A DNA stretch of 64,000 nt, taken from the NCBI GenBank assembly GCA_028551475.1, contig CM052360.1:20308682-20372681 (forward strand), in the 5' to 3' direction. Positions 46,916-57,860 of this stretch are shown in pieces. Within the stretch, counting starts at the first letter, position 1, and every line of letters starts with the position of its first letter. Made by a program: the position numbers and the translations under genes. Source of the DNA: Casuarina equisetifolia. Lineage: Eukaryota > Streptophyta > Magnoliopsida > Fagales > Casuarinaceae. Below the pieces are notes generated by a model, which was not told the DNA's origin, did not search any database, and worked only from the letters and a program-made list of their open reading frames with translations.

Positions 46916-48199
46916 CTAGGACTTAACAGAATATATTGTTTGCAGCAAAGTAAGTAGAAGGAGAATAGCAGCTGCAACAACAGAGATTGTGGTCCACGGC
47001 GTACCGAAGTAATTTTGCATCAAATCGGCCCTCCACTTGCGCCAATGGCTGCTGCAGTATTTGTTCAGCTCTTCAGAAAGAGTAGCAAAATAGAAGTTTT
47101 CAAAATCCAATACAACTCCATCTTCAAGTTCGTTAATAAGACTTGAACCTTTCTTGTTATTGCTAAGCCTATTCTCAAGAATTCCATACTTGACCACTAA
47201 GTCCAGATCCTCCTTAGTATTAACAAGGCGATTCATAAGGACTATATAATCATTTATGCACCTATCTTCGTAATAGCATTGCTCAAAAGCAATTAAATTA
47301 CGCATTGAGATTTCTGTCTCGTCGCCGACAATAAATTTAGGAATTTGTAGAATACCATGTTCGAACTGAAGGTCCAATAAGTTTTTGTTTGACCTAGCTT
47401 TAAATTTGATCCCTGCATGAAGTAACGCTGTTATGCTAGGTATGGTTATTGTTTGAAGTTTCCCTCTATTCTGCTCATTCGGTGGTAGATATAAGAATCT
47501 TAGGAAGTCAACAAAATGTCGAATGGGAGAAGAACGGATTTGGTCCAATCTGCCTTCCATGACCTCCAAATGCAGTAGTTCTTTAAAGAAGAACCATGAG
47601 AGCTCAAAGATGTCGATGCTAACCTCGTTTCCACTGTCGGATGTGTATGTCAGTTGCTGGGGAAAAAGGTCTCCAAGAATGAAGAACGGAAGCTGATTTT
47701 CAAGTAGTAGCATGTCAAGCCATATGTCCTGTTTGATCCATGGTTTTCCAAATATTTGATCCTTTCCATCTCGTACTTCACGAAATCTGAACCTCAATAG
47801 GAAACCAATGATGAAGGCAGCATCCATTAGAATGATTTTGACAAATTCATCGCTACTAAACCCAATTTCTTCCGTATAACAAGCACGCAGTTGTTCTTCC
47901 TTTTGCCATACTACTTCATAATAGCACTCCATGCTTTTATTGGTCTTGCAAATAAGATCATCCATGTACTTCTTTTTATATGCTTCCATGGCTTGTAGTT
48001 CTTCTCCACCATGATGAAGCGGACCAATGGAAACAACGTTAGGTGTATAAGCCTTTTTCTTGACATGACGCAGTCGCTTAGGAACTCTATAGATACTTGG
48101 AGCGGGCAAGGAAATAGGACTTTCAATTTCATTTGCCGTTGATCCTTCCGATGGAGTAATGGTACGTATCTCAATTGAACTATGACTATTTTTCTCCAT
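46916..48199 (-). CDS. DUF247 (UPF0481-like) membrane protein
   Basis: An uninterrupted frame of 427 residues in the size range of plant DUF247 proteins. It starts with the first ATG (48199; MEKNSHSSIEIRTITPS); the frame stays open upstream through a TTG, but an AG acceptor (ACAAACAG, 48207-48208) just before the ATG suggests a leader intron. Family marks in order: IYRVPKRLRHV, YTPNVVSIGPLHHG, MEAYKKKYM, ILMDAAFIIGFLLR, DIWLDMLLLENQLPFFIL, ITALLHAGIKFKA, LLDLQFEHGILQIP, NLIAFEQC, DYIVLMNRLV, and one C-terminal membrane helix (ISVVAAAILLLLTLLQTIY). The N-terminal bulk likely faces the cytosol. Function is unknown for most members; grass relatives act in self-incompatibility. No defect is visible. 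Confidence 0.93.
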   Translation of the reverse strand: MEKNSHSSIEIRTITPSEGSTANEIESPISLPAPSIYRVPKRLRHVKKKAYTPNVVSIGPLHHGGEELQAMEAYKKKYMDDLICKTNKSMECYYEVVWQKEEQLRACYTEEIGFSSDEFVKIILMDAAFIIGFLLRFRFREVRDGKDQIFGKPWIKQDIWLDMLLLENQLPFFILGDLFPQQLTYTSDSGNEVSIDIFELSWFFFKELLHLEVMEGRLDQIRSSPIRHFVDFLRFLYLPPNEQNRGKLQTITIPSITALLHAGIKFKARSNKNLLDLQFEHGILQIPKFIVGDETEISMRNLIAFEQCYYEDRCINDYIVLMNRLVNTKEDLDLVVKYGILENRLSNNKKGSSLINELEDGVVLDFENFYFATLSEELNKYCSSHWRKWRADLMQNYFGTPWTTISVVAAAILLLLTLLQTIYSVKS

Positions 48200-48244
48200 T
48201 TGCTTTCTGTTTGTATCAACAAGTTCCAATGTTTTGATCAAATA

Positions 48245-49255
48245 AAAGTAAATATCAAAAGAGACATCATCTACATACCATTCATTAATTACGATAAAAA
48301 AGAATAATTTATAAAGTAGGAGACAAATACACCAGCTAAAATACTTTTACTTAGGTTTGATCATTTTTCCACATGTCTTCATGAACACTTGAAGGATGCG
48401 TGGAGTAATATTTCAATTTGAGTTGGTTCATGTGCAAAAGTAGAAGGAAGACATAATTATATGGTGTACAGTGTAAATATAGGAAATTAGTATTCTTGTC
48501 TTCTTTTAGTTTTGTTCTAAAATTATATCAAAGTTTAAATTTGCTACTACAAAGTGAAAGAGTGACATGCTCAACACTAATCATAAAATTCTAGAAAAGT
48601 ATGTAAATACAATTAGGAACCCAACGTTTAAAATCCTTGACAATGAAAATTAACATAGAAAAAGAAAAAAACTAGTTAGGTATGCATGTTCTATTTCAAG
48701 GAGCACCAGCGGCAGGACGCTAACGTGGGACTATTTGTAGGTTGTCAATGGTCATATGCTAAGCTCATTTAAATCTCATTACTCAATTGAATCATATCAT
48801 TCAAGAATTATTTCAATAGGAGAAAAAGTGTCAAAATCATGTCAACTTTTGTGGATCAAACTCACAAGCAGCTTTGAGCTGTAAGAGAAAAGTATGATGT
48901 ATTCCAAAACTTTCATAGCTAAATAATATAAGATAACAGAGATATAATCCCAAGAAATCGATGGGAAAAAAATTATTGTACCTGCTCTAGAGAAGGACGT
49001 TTGTTTCAATTCTAGATCACAGGGATAAAACTGCGGAGATCTTTGCTCTCTTTTGGATAAAAGTCAGTTTTTTCCACCAAAAAATGAGAGCTGCTTCTCT
49101 GTTTTGTAAGCAAGGATCAAGGTCCCTCTCCCCAGGCGTAAGATACAAGTTCCTCTAAAAGTGAAGTCGCTCTTCAATCCTTTTTATGTGAACAATCCCA
49201 AATTAAATTATCCATTACAGGCCCCGCAGCTAATAATAACAACCACGGAGGTTCT
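48245..49255 (-). other. Upstream region of the DUF247 gene
   Basis: About 1 kb, AT-rich, probably holding the leader intron and promoter of the minus-strand gene. I could not pick a sure donor or TATA box. 49000-49130 is leader-like on the minus strand. Confidence 0.4.
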
Positions 49256-49259
49256 TTCT

Positions 49260-49610
49260 CCCCGCTTGACAGAAACATGTATATCTTTACCTACCATTAA
49301 CTTTGGATCTTAGTAGGTGGTGCAGACTTCACAGAGAGAAAAGTCACTATGTAGCCACGCTGAGAGCCTGCAACTAGGTCATTTTTGTTTATCTACTTTC
49401 TTCCTTCCCCTTCGTTCTTTATCGTTAACTAATAAAAGATAAGTTACCAAGCTAATTACCTTTTGATCAAGTGAGAGAAGTCCGGCACCATTTTTAAAGG
49501 CAATCCTTACAGGACATTACCAGCACCGCCATTACCACGCTAATTTGAAAGGCATATCACGCTGACCTGGTCGCTTTTCGCTGCCAAGGAAAAAACATTT
49601 ATAATCGTGC
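49260..49610 (+). repeat. E repeat, copy 2 (partial)
   Basis: It matches the first third of E1 (GAAACATGTATATC, ACAGAGAGAAAAG, CAACTAGGTCATT) and then breaks into E3. Confidence 0.65.
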
Positions 49611-49619
49611 GGCAACGTG

Positions 49620-50400
49620 GTTCCGTTGTCATTGTCACGGCTGGTGTGGCTGGTGGAGGCTACAAAAGAAAACCTGAAGCTACTGCGAAAGCATGAAACT
49701 AGGAGATAGCGGTCCCTTTTTCCTCCTTTCTTTCTTTCTTTCCGTTCGTTCTTTCGGCGCACTATTTTTATTTCTACAAGTAGAGATGCATTTCCTAGTA
49801 AATTAACTTTTACAACGTGAAAGGAGCCCTTCGCATACAATATCAAAAGCAATCCTTAGAAAATGTTGCCAGTACCGCCTTTAACTTTTTTACCTAGGCT
49901 AAAAGCATGTAGCCATTATCACGCTAACATGGTGGTCTTCTTCTTTCAGATTCGTTTTCTGGCAAAAATTGTACGATCCTACAACACGGGGGGTGGTGGG
50001 GTTCGAAAGTGGCACTCCATGTTTCAATTTTTCTTTTCGTTTGTTATTGTTTAAGGGCTTAAGAGAACCGAAGAAACCCTTAGTAAGAATCTCCGCTTTC
50101 AGAGATGTTGCATTTAACTTTATGCATCAACGTGCTTTTGAAGTACTGGCATGCACGGGTGAAACAACTGAATTTTGAAGAAACAAAACAAAATGTTTTC
50201 GAGTTTCTTTTGGCAGGAAAGTTTGAGCAAAACATCATGAGAGCTTTGCCAGGTATCGAACGTCGGAGCCATAACATGCTAGGGTGGACATGCATAAACC
50301 GCTTTCAAAGAATCTGTATTTGCTGACCCTCCCTTGATGAGACCCCATATCACTAGAGAAGTCTCCCAAACTTACTCGTCTTCCTTTATCCTCAATTGCC
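49620..50400 (+). repeat. E repeat, copy 3
   Basis: It matches E1 over nearly its whole length, in the same orientation. Short frames inside (49863, 49969, 50105) are not kept in E1, so no protein is implied. Confidence 0.7.
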
Positions 50401-50460
50401 TACAATCGTTCCTGCGACGGCAAAGTCGCCTTTTGTAATAACAGGTAAAGTAGCAGGTCA

Positions 50461-50585
50461 ATGAAATGATGAAACCTGGTGTGGAAAGGGAATACCCTCA
50501 CGCAGGAATGAATTGGCTAAGAGAAAATATGAAATGATGAAACCTGGTGTAGGAAAGGAATATTATGTTGCACTAATGAATTGGC
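50461..50585 (+). repeat. 68-bp tandem duplication
   Basis: ATGAAATGATGAAACCTGGT occurs at 50461 and 50529, each followed by a GGAAAGG-AATA and ATGAATTGGCT text. Confidence 0.85.
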
Positions 50586-51475
50586 TGAAAGAACATTAAT
50601 GTAGATTTTAAAAAGTCTAATTCTACCTAAGAATTGACTCAAGAGTAAGCATCTTTTTTTCTTTATGAAGCGAATCTTGAGTAAACTTTAAATTGTGTGA
50701 CACTTATGCCACACTATTTTCAACAATATAAAGCTTATGCAATTATAAAGTGTCCTCATATAAAGTAAAGGGGTCAGATGATCAACTAAGTGTAGAAAGG
50801 AAAAATGAAAAGACAATAAGAAATGTTTAAAACCCTCAACTCCAAAAAGCCAAGTCTCTCTCAAAACAAAGAGAAGTTCTTTTGTATCTAAATCCTCTTC
50901 TTTTTTGTATAATTAGTGTATTTTATATATTTGTGTGTGTGTGTGTATTTGGTTACCAAATATTTTCATCTTTCACTACAAACAAATATCAAAGCTTCTA
51001 ATAATATAACAGCTACTTTAGGTAAGCAAATAGAAAAAGGAAAAAAAAAACTACGAAAATTTGGATGATATGTATAAAAGAAAATAAAAAGTATAAAAGT
51101 GTTGCTAAATCACTATTAACACACAATATATTGCTACTGGTTCAAGTATTGAGGATTAAGAAACAAATTGAAGATTTTGTAATCACCCTTAATCATGTCA
51201 ATCTAAGATGTGATAGTGCTAGTATGATTAATCTCACAAAAAAATCTTATATTTTTTCTTGTTGAAAATATTAATTTTTCATTGCAAATAGATATCAAAA
51301 CTTTGATAATATAACGACTAGCGCAAAGATAAAGATAAAAAAAAATGTATAAATAAAACTAAGATAATTTGGGAAAGTTAATAAGTTTATCTTGGAAAAA
51401 TATCACGAACGTCATCCATATTGATAAAAGAGCCTTGAACTTTGTGATAAAGTCACCCATTCTCGATTCCTTCAT
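50586..51475. other. AT-rich spacer
   Basis: A (GT)n run lies near 50932-50946. The 66-codon frame at 51065 has no motif. 50980-51020 and 51280-51320 share TATCAAA-CTT-ATAATATAAC-.CTA, a small direct repeat about 300 bp apart. Confidence 0.5.
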
Positions 51476-51598
51476 TGATCCTCGATCCCTTCTACTAGGC
51501 TTTAATCCATCTTCGGGTCTCAATCCTTTTTTGAGTCTCATTCCCTTACTAGGCCTCGATCCTTTTTTGGGCCTCAATCCCACTATCGGGCCTCTGTT
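51476..51598. repeat. 18-bp minisatellite, about six units
   Basis: Units follow the pattern CTCAATCCTTTTTTGAG or CTCGATCCTTTTTTGGG with steps of 18 bases. The minus strand would code repeated hexapeptides such as GLRPKK, GSRPSK and GLRPED. It is open on both strands, as expected of an in-frame repeat. Confidence 0.75.
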
Positions 51599-51599
51599 G

Positions 51600-52540
51600 G
51601 TTCCCGATGGAAAAAGACAATAGTGACGGAGTGGGGGCCTCTCCGTCCCTCAATGGGACTCAGAAGCGAGGTTCGGCCTGGTGAAAACAACCACAGTGCC
51701 GAGCAAGAGGATGATGCCGATCAGACTGGCAGTAGTACCGATTTTGACCGTCGACGGTGAGGAAGAACAGGAAGGAGACAATGGAGCCAGAAAGATGCTT
51801 CGTCCAATGGGAATGGTGGGAACGCCAACAGGAGTACTGTTGCAGCAGCGTTTCGTTCAGGGAATCTTGCAGCCAATTACATTCATTCCAAGCTATCGAG
51901 AAACAAGGAACCATGTATTGTTTCTATGAAGTGTCTACATTTCATCCTCAATTGCATGATTCCAAATGGATTTTCTCACTTTTAATGCATATTTATGGTT
52001 CGGTTTTGAGATCCCTGATTGAATTCGTATAATTCTTAGATGAGTTCATTCGCGAGTGGGGTCTCGTCCTGCCGTTGAAAAAATTGGGCTCTAGGGAATC
52101 ACTAGAAGAGGCGATTTGGTCCATAAGGAGTTTGTACCAAACGAAGTAGGAGAAGTTCTGGAAGAAGATGTATTAGTTGTACTGTTGAACTTGTTAAAAT
52201 TGTTGATTTGAACAAGGCAAGTTTTGGAGCAAGGCAAATTCTCATGTCAACAGGAATTTGCTTTTAAGACACAAGTAGGGATTGAGCTCCACGCGTCAGT
52301 TTGGCTGTAACGTGGGAGAATTATGACCATGGCATGTTTGTAACTACAAGCAACGTGTGATATATCTTCATGAATGAGAACGCTGAAGGTGCATGCACTG
52401 TGCTAGAATATCTGAGAATAGAAGACCAACGTGCTGCCTTGAAGGCATACGAAGAGGATATATTTGAAAGTGAGTCCGTGGGTTCAACGAACGAAGCTGC
52501 AGATTCGGATAAGTAAAGAAGTCCCACAAATCTTGCTGTT
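51600..52540 (+). other. Once-coding sequence of unknown family
   Basis: The plus strand has protein-like stretches in changing frames: SSNGNGGNANRSTVAAAF near 51810, then TWENYDHGMFVTT near 52315, then from the ATG at 52371 a 48-codon frame with EYLRIEDQRAALKAYEEDIF, ending before TAA near 52517. The wording is not low-complexity and reads like a decayed gene, but I do not recognise it. It could be the remains of a transposase or a host gene copy. Confidence 0.35.
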
Positions 52541-52599
52541 ATGATCTCATGACAGAGCTCTTAAATCCTTAGTAGACAGAGGATCTCGATCTGGTTGTG

Positions 52600-54720
52600 A
52601 AAAGGCATATGTGATGGAAGACATTTTTTATCCCGCATAATGAAAAGAAAAGATGTGTTATTAAGGATCATGTGTTGCGTAAGAAAAACTTGGCCTAATT
52701 AGACAACAATAGCCTTTATGTCTGGGGGTATAGCCTAGAAATACACATTCCAAGGGGAGAAGGCTAATTTTGTTTGATATGATATTTTTTTAAGGAAACC
52801 AAGCGCTTCCAACGCGGATTAACTCGGGTCTTCCGTAAGGAATCTCAAAGGGACTTTTGTTTTGAAGCAGTAAACTAGAAAGCTAATTAACAATAAAGGC
52901 AACTGTCAGAAATGTATCCATTCAATACTTTTTGAGAATTTTTTTTTTGAAGCATCATAAGTCGTCCCAATTTTGTGAGGTGACCATGTTTTGTTCAATG
53001 GTTTTCCATAAATTTTGTGAAATCATTACTTTTAACTATTTGGCGCCATTAACAGATTGAAGAATTTCTAGAGGCCTATTAAACTGTTTGAATTGAATAA
53101 ACAAAAAAAAAATAATATAGACTTTACCACTATGAATAGAACAAAGTGAACCGAGATTGATCGTTGACAAAAATAACCTAATATTTAAAGTCTTGATAAG
53201 AATTGCTGGTGAGTGCCTCATAAGTTACTATGATTTTTTTATAAGAAGTTTTGCCCACTCGGTAGACCACGAAAACAACTATTTACAACTTCTTCTCATA
53301 TGGCATGCATAGCAAAAAAGAAAACAAAATACCATTATTTATTCCAATACACCCATGCCGTTCAAAGTTGCTTTCTATTACCATGCAAAATAAATAAATA
53401 AAATAAAATAAAAAAGAAGAACGCTTGATAGTGGTCCCCTAGCAACGTGTATGAGCCTTCTTTCTTAATTCCCTTGAGAAGGATGCGGTGGTTCTTTCAG
53501 TCCTTAACATAAAAGCTTTGGTTATCAAATTCAACTAGAGAAGTGATGTCGTCAGTTAATTAAGGAATGAAAAGTATATTTTTTATAATTTCAAGGACAA
53601 CAAGGACTCAATAAAAAGTAACTAAACCATTATTAAGAGATGTAATGCATATGTGCGTGGTCAAGGTACTTTCCAATTCCTTGCCAATATTTGATCAAGA
53701 CTCGTGTAGATATGTAATCTATCTACTTACTAACAATTTGATAAAATGACCCATGGCAGCAAAGTCAAGACCCATGGTTTCCTCATCAATGTTGGTGACG
53801 TGAAAAGGTGCAAAAGCTTAAAGAATTTCATCACTTTGGAAGTGTATCAAAGCTTTTGAAGCATTGAAGAGCGGAATGGCCCCCCTTTTTGAAGCAAATC
53901 TAGCATATGAACACTAGGCATTCCCTGGGTTGCGACTGGTGCTGATTTTGATTAGAGTTTTGGCCCGACTGTTGAGAGTTTGTATTCTTCTGGCCAGAGC
54001 GTTCAGATCATTGGCCCCTATTGTAACCACCTTTACCTCCGACTCCACATGGAGTTCACTATGTAGAGAATGCAATGTTGTCAATTTGAGTTGGCAAAGC
54101 ATACCTTGTGAGACGAGTTTTGAATGCTTCCAGCTTAGTGACAATGTCATGGAAGACTGACACCATTGACTTAAATATTGCCATAATGAAGGATTTATAG
54201 CTCGCATTGAGATTCTCAAGCAATTGGAAGGTCTTTGCATCATCAGAGAGTGGCTTTGCCAATAGAGCTAAGTTGATTCACTATGTAGTGAATGCAATGT
54301 TGTCAATTTGAGTTGGCAAAGCATACCTTGTGAGACGAGCTTTGAATGCTTTTGGCTAACAGACAATGTCATTGGAGACGGGCACCATTGACTTAAATAT
54401 TGCCATAATGAAGGATTTATAGCTTGCATTGAGATCCTCAAGCAATTAAACGGTCTTTGCATCATCGGACAGTGGCTTTGCCAATAGAACTAAGTTAGAG
54501 CAAAGTTGATTCACTACGTAGTGAATGCAATATTGTCAATTTGAATTGGCAAAGCATACCTCGTGAGACGAGTTTGAATGCTTCTAGCTAAGAGACAATG
54601 TCATTGGAGACTGGCATCATTGACTTAAGCTTGCATTGAGATCCTCAAGTAGTTGGAAGGTCTCTGCATCATCAGAGAGTGGCTTTGACAATAGAGCTAA
54701 GTTGATTTGCCCTTTTTTAG
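52600..54720 (-). pseudogene. Copia relic C: Gag to integrase, heavily decayed
   Basis: On the minus strand, in order: tandem Gag pieces (LLENLNASYKSF; 54055-54706), a Gly/Asn/Gln-rich linker and a broken zinc knuckle with a stop and one extra residue (FKKGGHSALQC, near 53860), an integrase core trace (VIFVNDQSRFTLF, near 53170), and the integrase end (LLQNKSPFEIPYG, CVFLGYTPRHKGY, 52730-52910). The expected protease DSG was not found. Many stops. RT is missing to the left. It is a different lineage from copia A and B. Confidence 0.75.
54055..54706 (-). repeat. Three tandem copies of a gag segment (222-233 bp)
   Basis: Units begin TTCACTA at 54055, 54277 and 54510. Each covers GCAAAGCATACCTTGTGAGA, ACAATGTCAT, GACTTAA and GCATCATC-GA-AGTGGC. 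The third has an internal deletion of about 25 bp. On the minus strand each encodes part of a copia Gag (AKPLSDDAKTFQLLENL). Confidence 0.9.
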
Positions 54721-55668
54721 ATGATGGATTTGAAAAAAGTAGATAAAATGCCCTTGCTTCCATTTTTTAAGCAAATCTCTTGCCAAGTTTATCCCATACT
54801 TGTACCTATGTGAAAAATAAAAATTTTACATCAAATATGCAATCTCTTGTGATAAAGGTTAAATAAAGTCTCTTTCCATAAGGGACCATTTATGTCTTAT
54901 TTCTGACATTTGGGGAATTTCCTTGCCACTTAAATGTCAATGTTGTGTTAATCCACAAAGGGAAACCCTATAACATGTTTTTATTCATAGTATTCTAGCG
55001 TAACATATATGGGGTTGGTTCGCTAATGCCCCAGTAGCCCGGTCCCTTTTCAATCCGTTAAAAAATAACTGTCTAGGTGGTATGCTACTACAGACTAGTC
55101 CAACCAACAGCAGACTATGATTGCCATTGTTAGAAACACGATTAGCAGGGGGATTTGGCATGCTGGAAAGAATACCTTACACAAAGCCAATTCAATATCT
55201 TGCTAGGAATCCTAAAAGACATCAAACATAAGCTGTTACATCTCTCTTCCCTAGTAAAGGTACATGTCCCAGTGAGCTTTCTAGTTCATTATCTCTGAAG
55301 ATGGTCAAGATTCCTTTCATCCAGGTAATTGCCAGAAGCTGTATAACAGGGGAAGTAGTATTCCCCATCGGCTAATCAGCTAAAATTAAACGTGGAAGGG
55401 TCAAGCCAAAACGGAAGAAGTGAGGGTGGAGGCGTCCTGAGGAACCATCAAGGCAAGCATTCTGTTCGCTTTCTCGACCTTTATGATCAAACGGGCTCCT
55501 TGCCTAGCTTTGTTTTTTTTTTTTTTTCAAACAGGATCAATTAAAGCTAGGAAGGTACAGACTACCTTGAGGATGAAGCACATATGCTACCCGCTGTTGT
55601 TTTTTTTTTTTTCAAAAAAAAAAGAAAAAAGAAAAATCACTATCTATAACTTGCTTAGAGTCAATGTT
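54720..55668. other. Spacer; 55000-55560 has organelle-like composition
   Basis: 55010-55500 is more GC-balanced than its flanks (for example AGTAGCCCGGTCCCTTTT, GGGGGATTTGGCATGCTGG). I suspect inserted organelle DNA but cannot name a gene. T runs at 55510-55526 and 55600-55612 follow. No host gene was found. Confidence 0.3.
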
Positions 55669-55704
55669 TTAGGGTTAGGGTTAGGGTTAGGGTTAAGGTT
55701 AGGA
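55669..55704 (+). repeat. Short interstitial telomere-like repeat (TTAGGG)4
   Basis: Four exact TTAGGG hexamers (55669-55692) followed by TTAAGG and TTAGGA. Most plants use TTTAGGG; the hexamer here lacks the extra T. Confidence 0.95.
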
Positions 55705-56740
55705 TTACCTCCTTCCCTAATCTTTGTAAGTCTACCAGGTATTGCTGTTCCATCCAACCTGGTTTTTATTAATAAAATATATCATAACACCGCCCCATTG
55801 GTTTTAAAGAAAAAAAAGGGTTTACACATTTGTGTGATAGCTCTTACACCAATTAAAAAAAAAAATTAAAGCAGAGTGAAAAAGGTAAGAGAGAACAGGT
55901 GACTAAGAAGAAACAAAATAGGGTGAAAGTTCGTAGAAGAGAAATTGACTCCTGTATTCAAGAAAGAGCGGCGATGATTATGGTCGGGATATCCCAATTG
56001 GTCTTTTACACGATGAAGAATGAATAAAAAACAAAATGGGCACGAGCTGCTTCTGAAATTTGGACCAGATCCGTACCGCTCTCTGTTCTGATTATGAGAT
56101 CTAAAAGGCGACAACCGCCAGAAAGTTGGGGTGTTGCTGGGCCTTTTCTTCAAGTGCGATTAATGCCAACTTATCTTCTACAGGGGTCTTTGTTTGGTGC
56201 TTAAATTAATGCCAACTTTTCTTCTTTTGTCTCGTTTGTCGTGGGTCTTCGAGGCTTTCTGCTTGGTCGTGCAATTAATGCTAAATTATCTACTTTTGTC
56301 TGGTCTGATATGGGTCTTCATGGCTCTTCCGTTTACGTTGAGCTGTTTAGCTTAACAAAGGACAGCGGAGATTAAATGATTTATTTATTTATTTCAATGT
56401 AATAAAAAAATAAGTTAGATAATCATTATGGATAAGACTAAGATGATTATCAATATCAATTGTACTAATTAAAATATAAATCCTTATCGATTGACTAACA
56501 ATCAATTGAAAATCTAAATACTGAACTTTTTCTTTGACAGTTATCTCAAAGTACTGTTTTGTATTTTATAAAAACAGCAAATTTATGGTATTTTCAACCA
56601 TTACCACGCAAGCTGGAAACAGCTGAGTCGAAACTCACCCTTTGCTTGAGTTTCCGTCACACAGAACAACAAGGCCTATGTGACCAACATATTATATTGC
56701 CTTTCCTTGGTTTACATGTTTTAGTGTGTTTGTCTCACTT
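55705..56740. other. Spacer with a worn ATTAATGCCAACTT repeat
   Basis: ATTAATGCCAACTTATCTTCT and close variants occur at about 56160, 56205 and 56275, the last two with GGGTCTTC and GGCT-TTC text after them. The minus-strand 95-codon frame at 55866-56153 is unsupported. Confidence 0.5.
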
Positions 56741-56743
56741 CAC

Positions 56744-56893
56744 GTAAATATTCCCACAGATGTCGACATTTGTTTCCCAATAATTTGATCCAAAGGCCAC
56801 CTATCTTGGTCTCCTTCTATGTAAATACTCCCAGAGATGTCGATATTTGTTTCCCAATATTGATCCAACGGCCACCTATCCTTTTATTTGGAA
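56744..56893 (+). repeat. 77-bp tandem duplication
   Basis: GTAAATATTCCCACAGATG at 56744 and GTAAATACTCCCAGAGATG at 56821, each followed by TCGA-ATTTGTTTCCCAATA and GGCCACCTATC. Confidence 0.9.
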
Positions 56894-57118
56894 GTCAAAT
56901 AAGCAATTTGTCATCTGTCATGCTTTGACGCTCATCGGGTTTATGCACTAAACTTGTTAGCAAGTTTAACATTTCCGTCCATCTATATTATCAATATAAA
57001 TGACAAAGACATTGTCCATTTCTCTTTAAAAAAAAAAAATTAAATTGCCCCTTTAAAGCATCATGCCACACATCAGTATGGAGATTCCTTAAGATCAACA
57101 ATGTTTTATAACTTATGG

Positions 57119-57120
<2 letters not shown>

Positions 57121-57161
<41 letters not shown>
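57121..57161. repeat. (CT)n microsatellite
   Basis: About 20 CT units in a row. Confidence 0.97.
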
Positions 57162-57164
<3 letters not shown>

Positions 57165-57539
57165 TCCCGGTAAAAGCTTGACTTTGGTCGCAATCTGTCA
57201 TGGAAGGATAAAGTCTCCCAAACCCGATCAGATAAGTTGCACTATGTTGACAATGAATATACTAATTTGATGATTAGTTATTTGGGTTGATCTTAAATTT
57301 AAAGTTATTAGATCTGGTTTATTGTTTTAATGGCTCGACCTAGAACAATCCATTAGAAATTTGATAAGATTGATTATGCTTTTTGCTAATCTTCGGTAGA
57401 TCTTAGCTTAAAAAGTATTTGGAATCGCTAGTGAATATCCCACGAGAAAAACTGTTTTACGGAAGCATCTGTTTTGCCTCTGAAACCTTGTCCATAGAAC
57501 TGTCCCTTTAGAAGTTATTACATATTATTTCTTATTCGA

Positions 57540-57860
57540 TTATATGTAAAAAGCTCATGAATGTAGGAAGTATAACTTTACTATTAAAAATAGGAGAATA
57601 TAAACGATGTGAACCAATGAATGACATATTTGACAAATTATTGAAAAATTTGACAACTTAAAAAAGATAATCAATCTTGTGTTATGATTTTTTAATATGG
57701 AAAGCTATTATTGAGTTGATATTAAATATGTGAAGAAGTGATTTTTTGTCCTATCGTGACTTTTACTCTATGTGATAGTTATTTAATGTCTTCGTGCTGT
57801 AAGTGATGTTTAGTTTAATGCCATATGATGTTTACAAGATTTATTACCTTGTTACACATG
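57540..57860 (+). repeat. R4 repeat, copy c (partial, worn)
   Basis: It matches parts of 26560-26800 and 32760-33080: AATGACATATTTGAC, TTGTGTTATGAT, TATGTGATAGTTATTTAATG. It is more diverged than the pair at 26.5 and 32.7 kb. Confidence 0.5.

Noticed and set aside
49532..50326. Several 63-106 codon frames on both strands
   Set aside because: They lie in E repeats and are not conserved between E1 and E3.
55483..55869. 128-codon plus-strand frame
   Set aside because: It consists of T runs, A runs and the TTAGGG tract (LGLGLGLG); low complexity.
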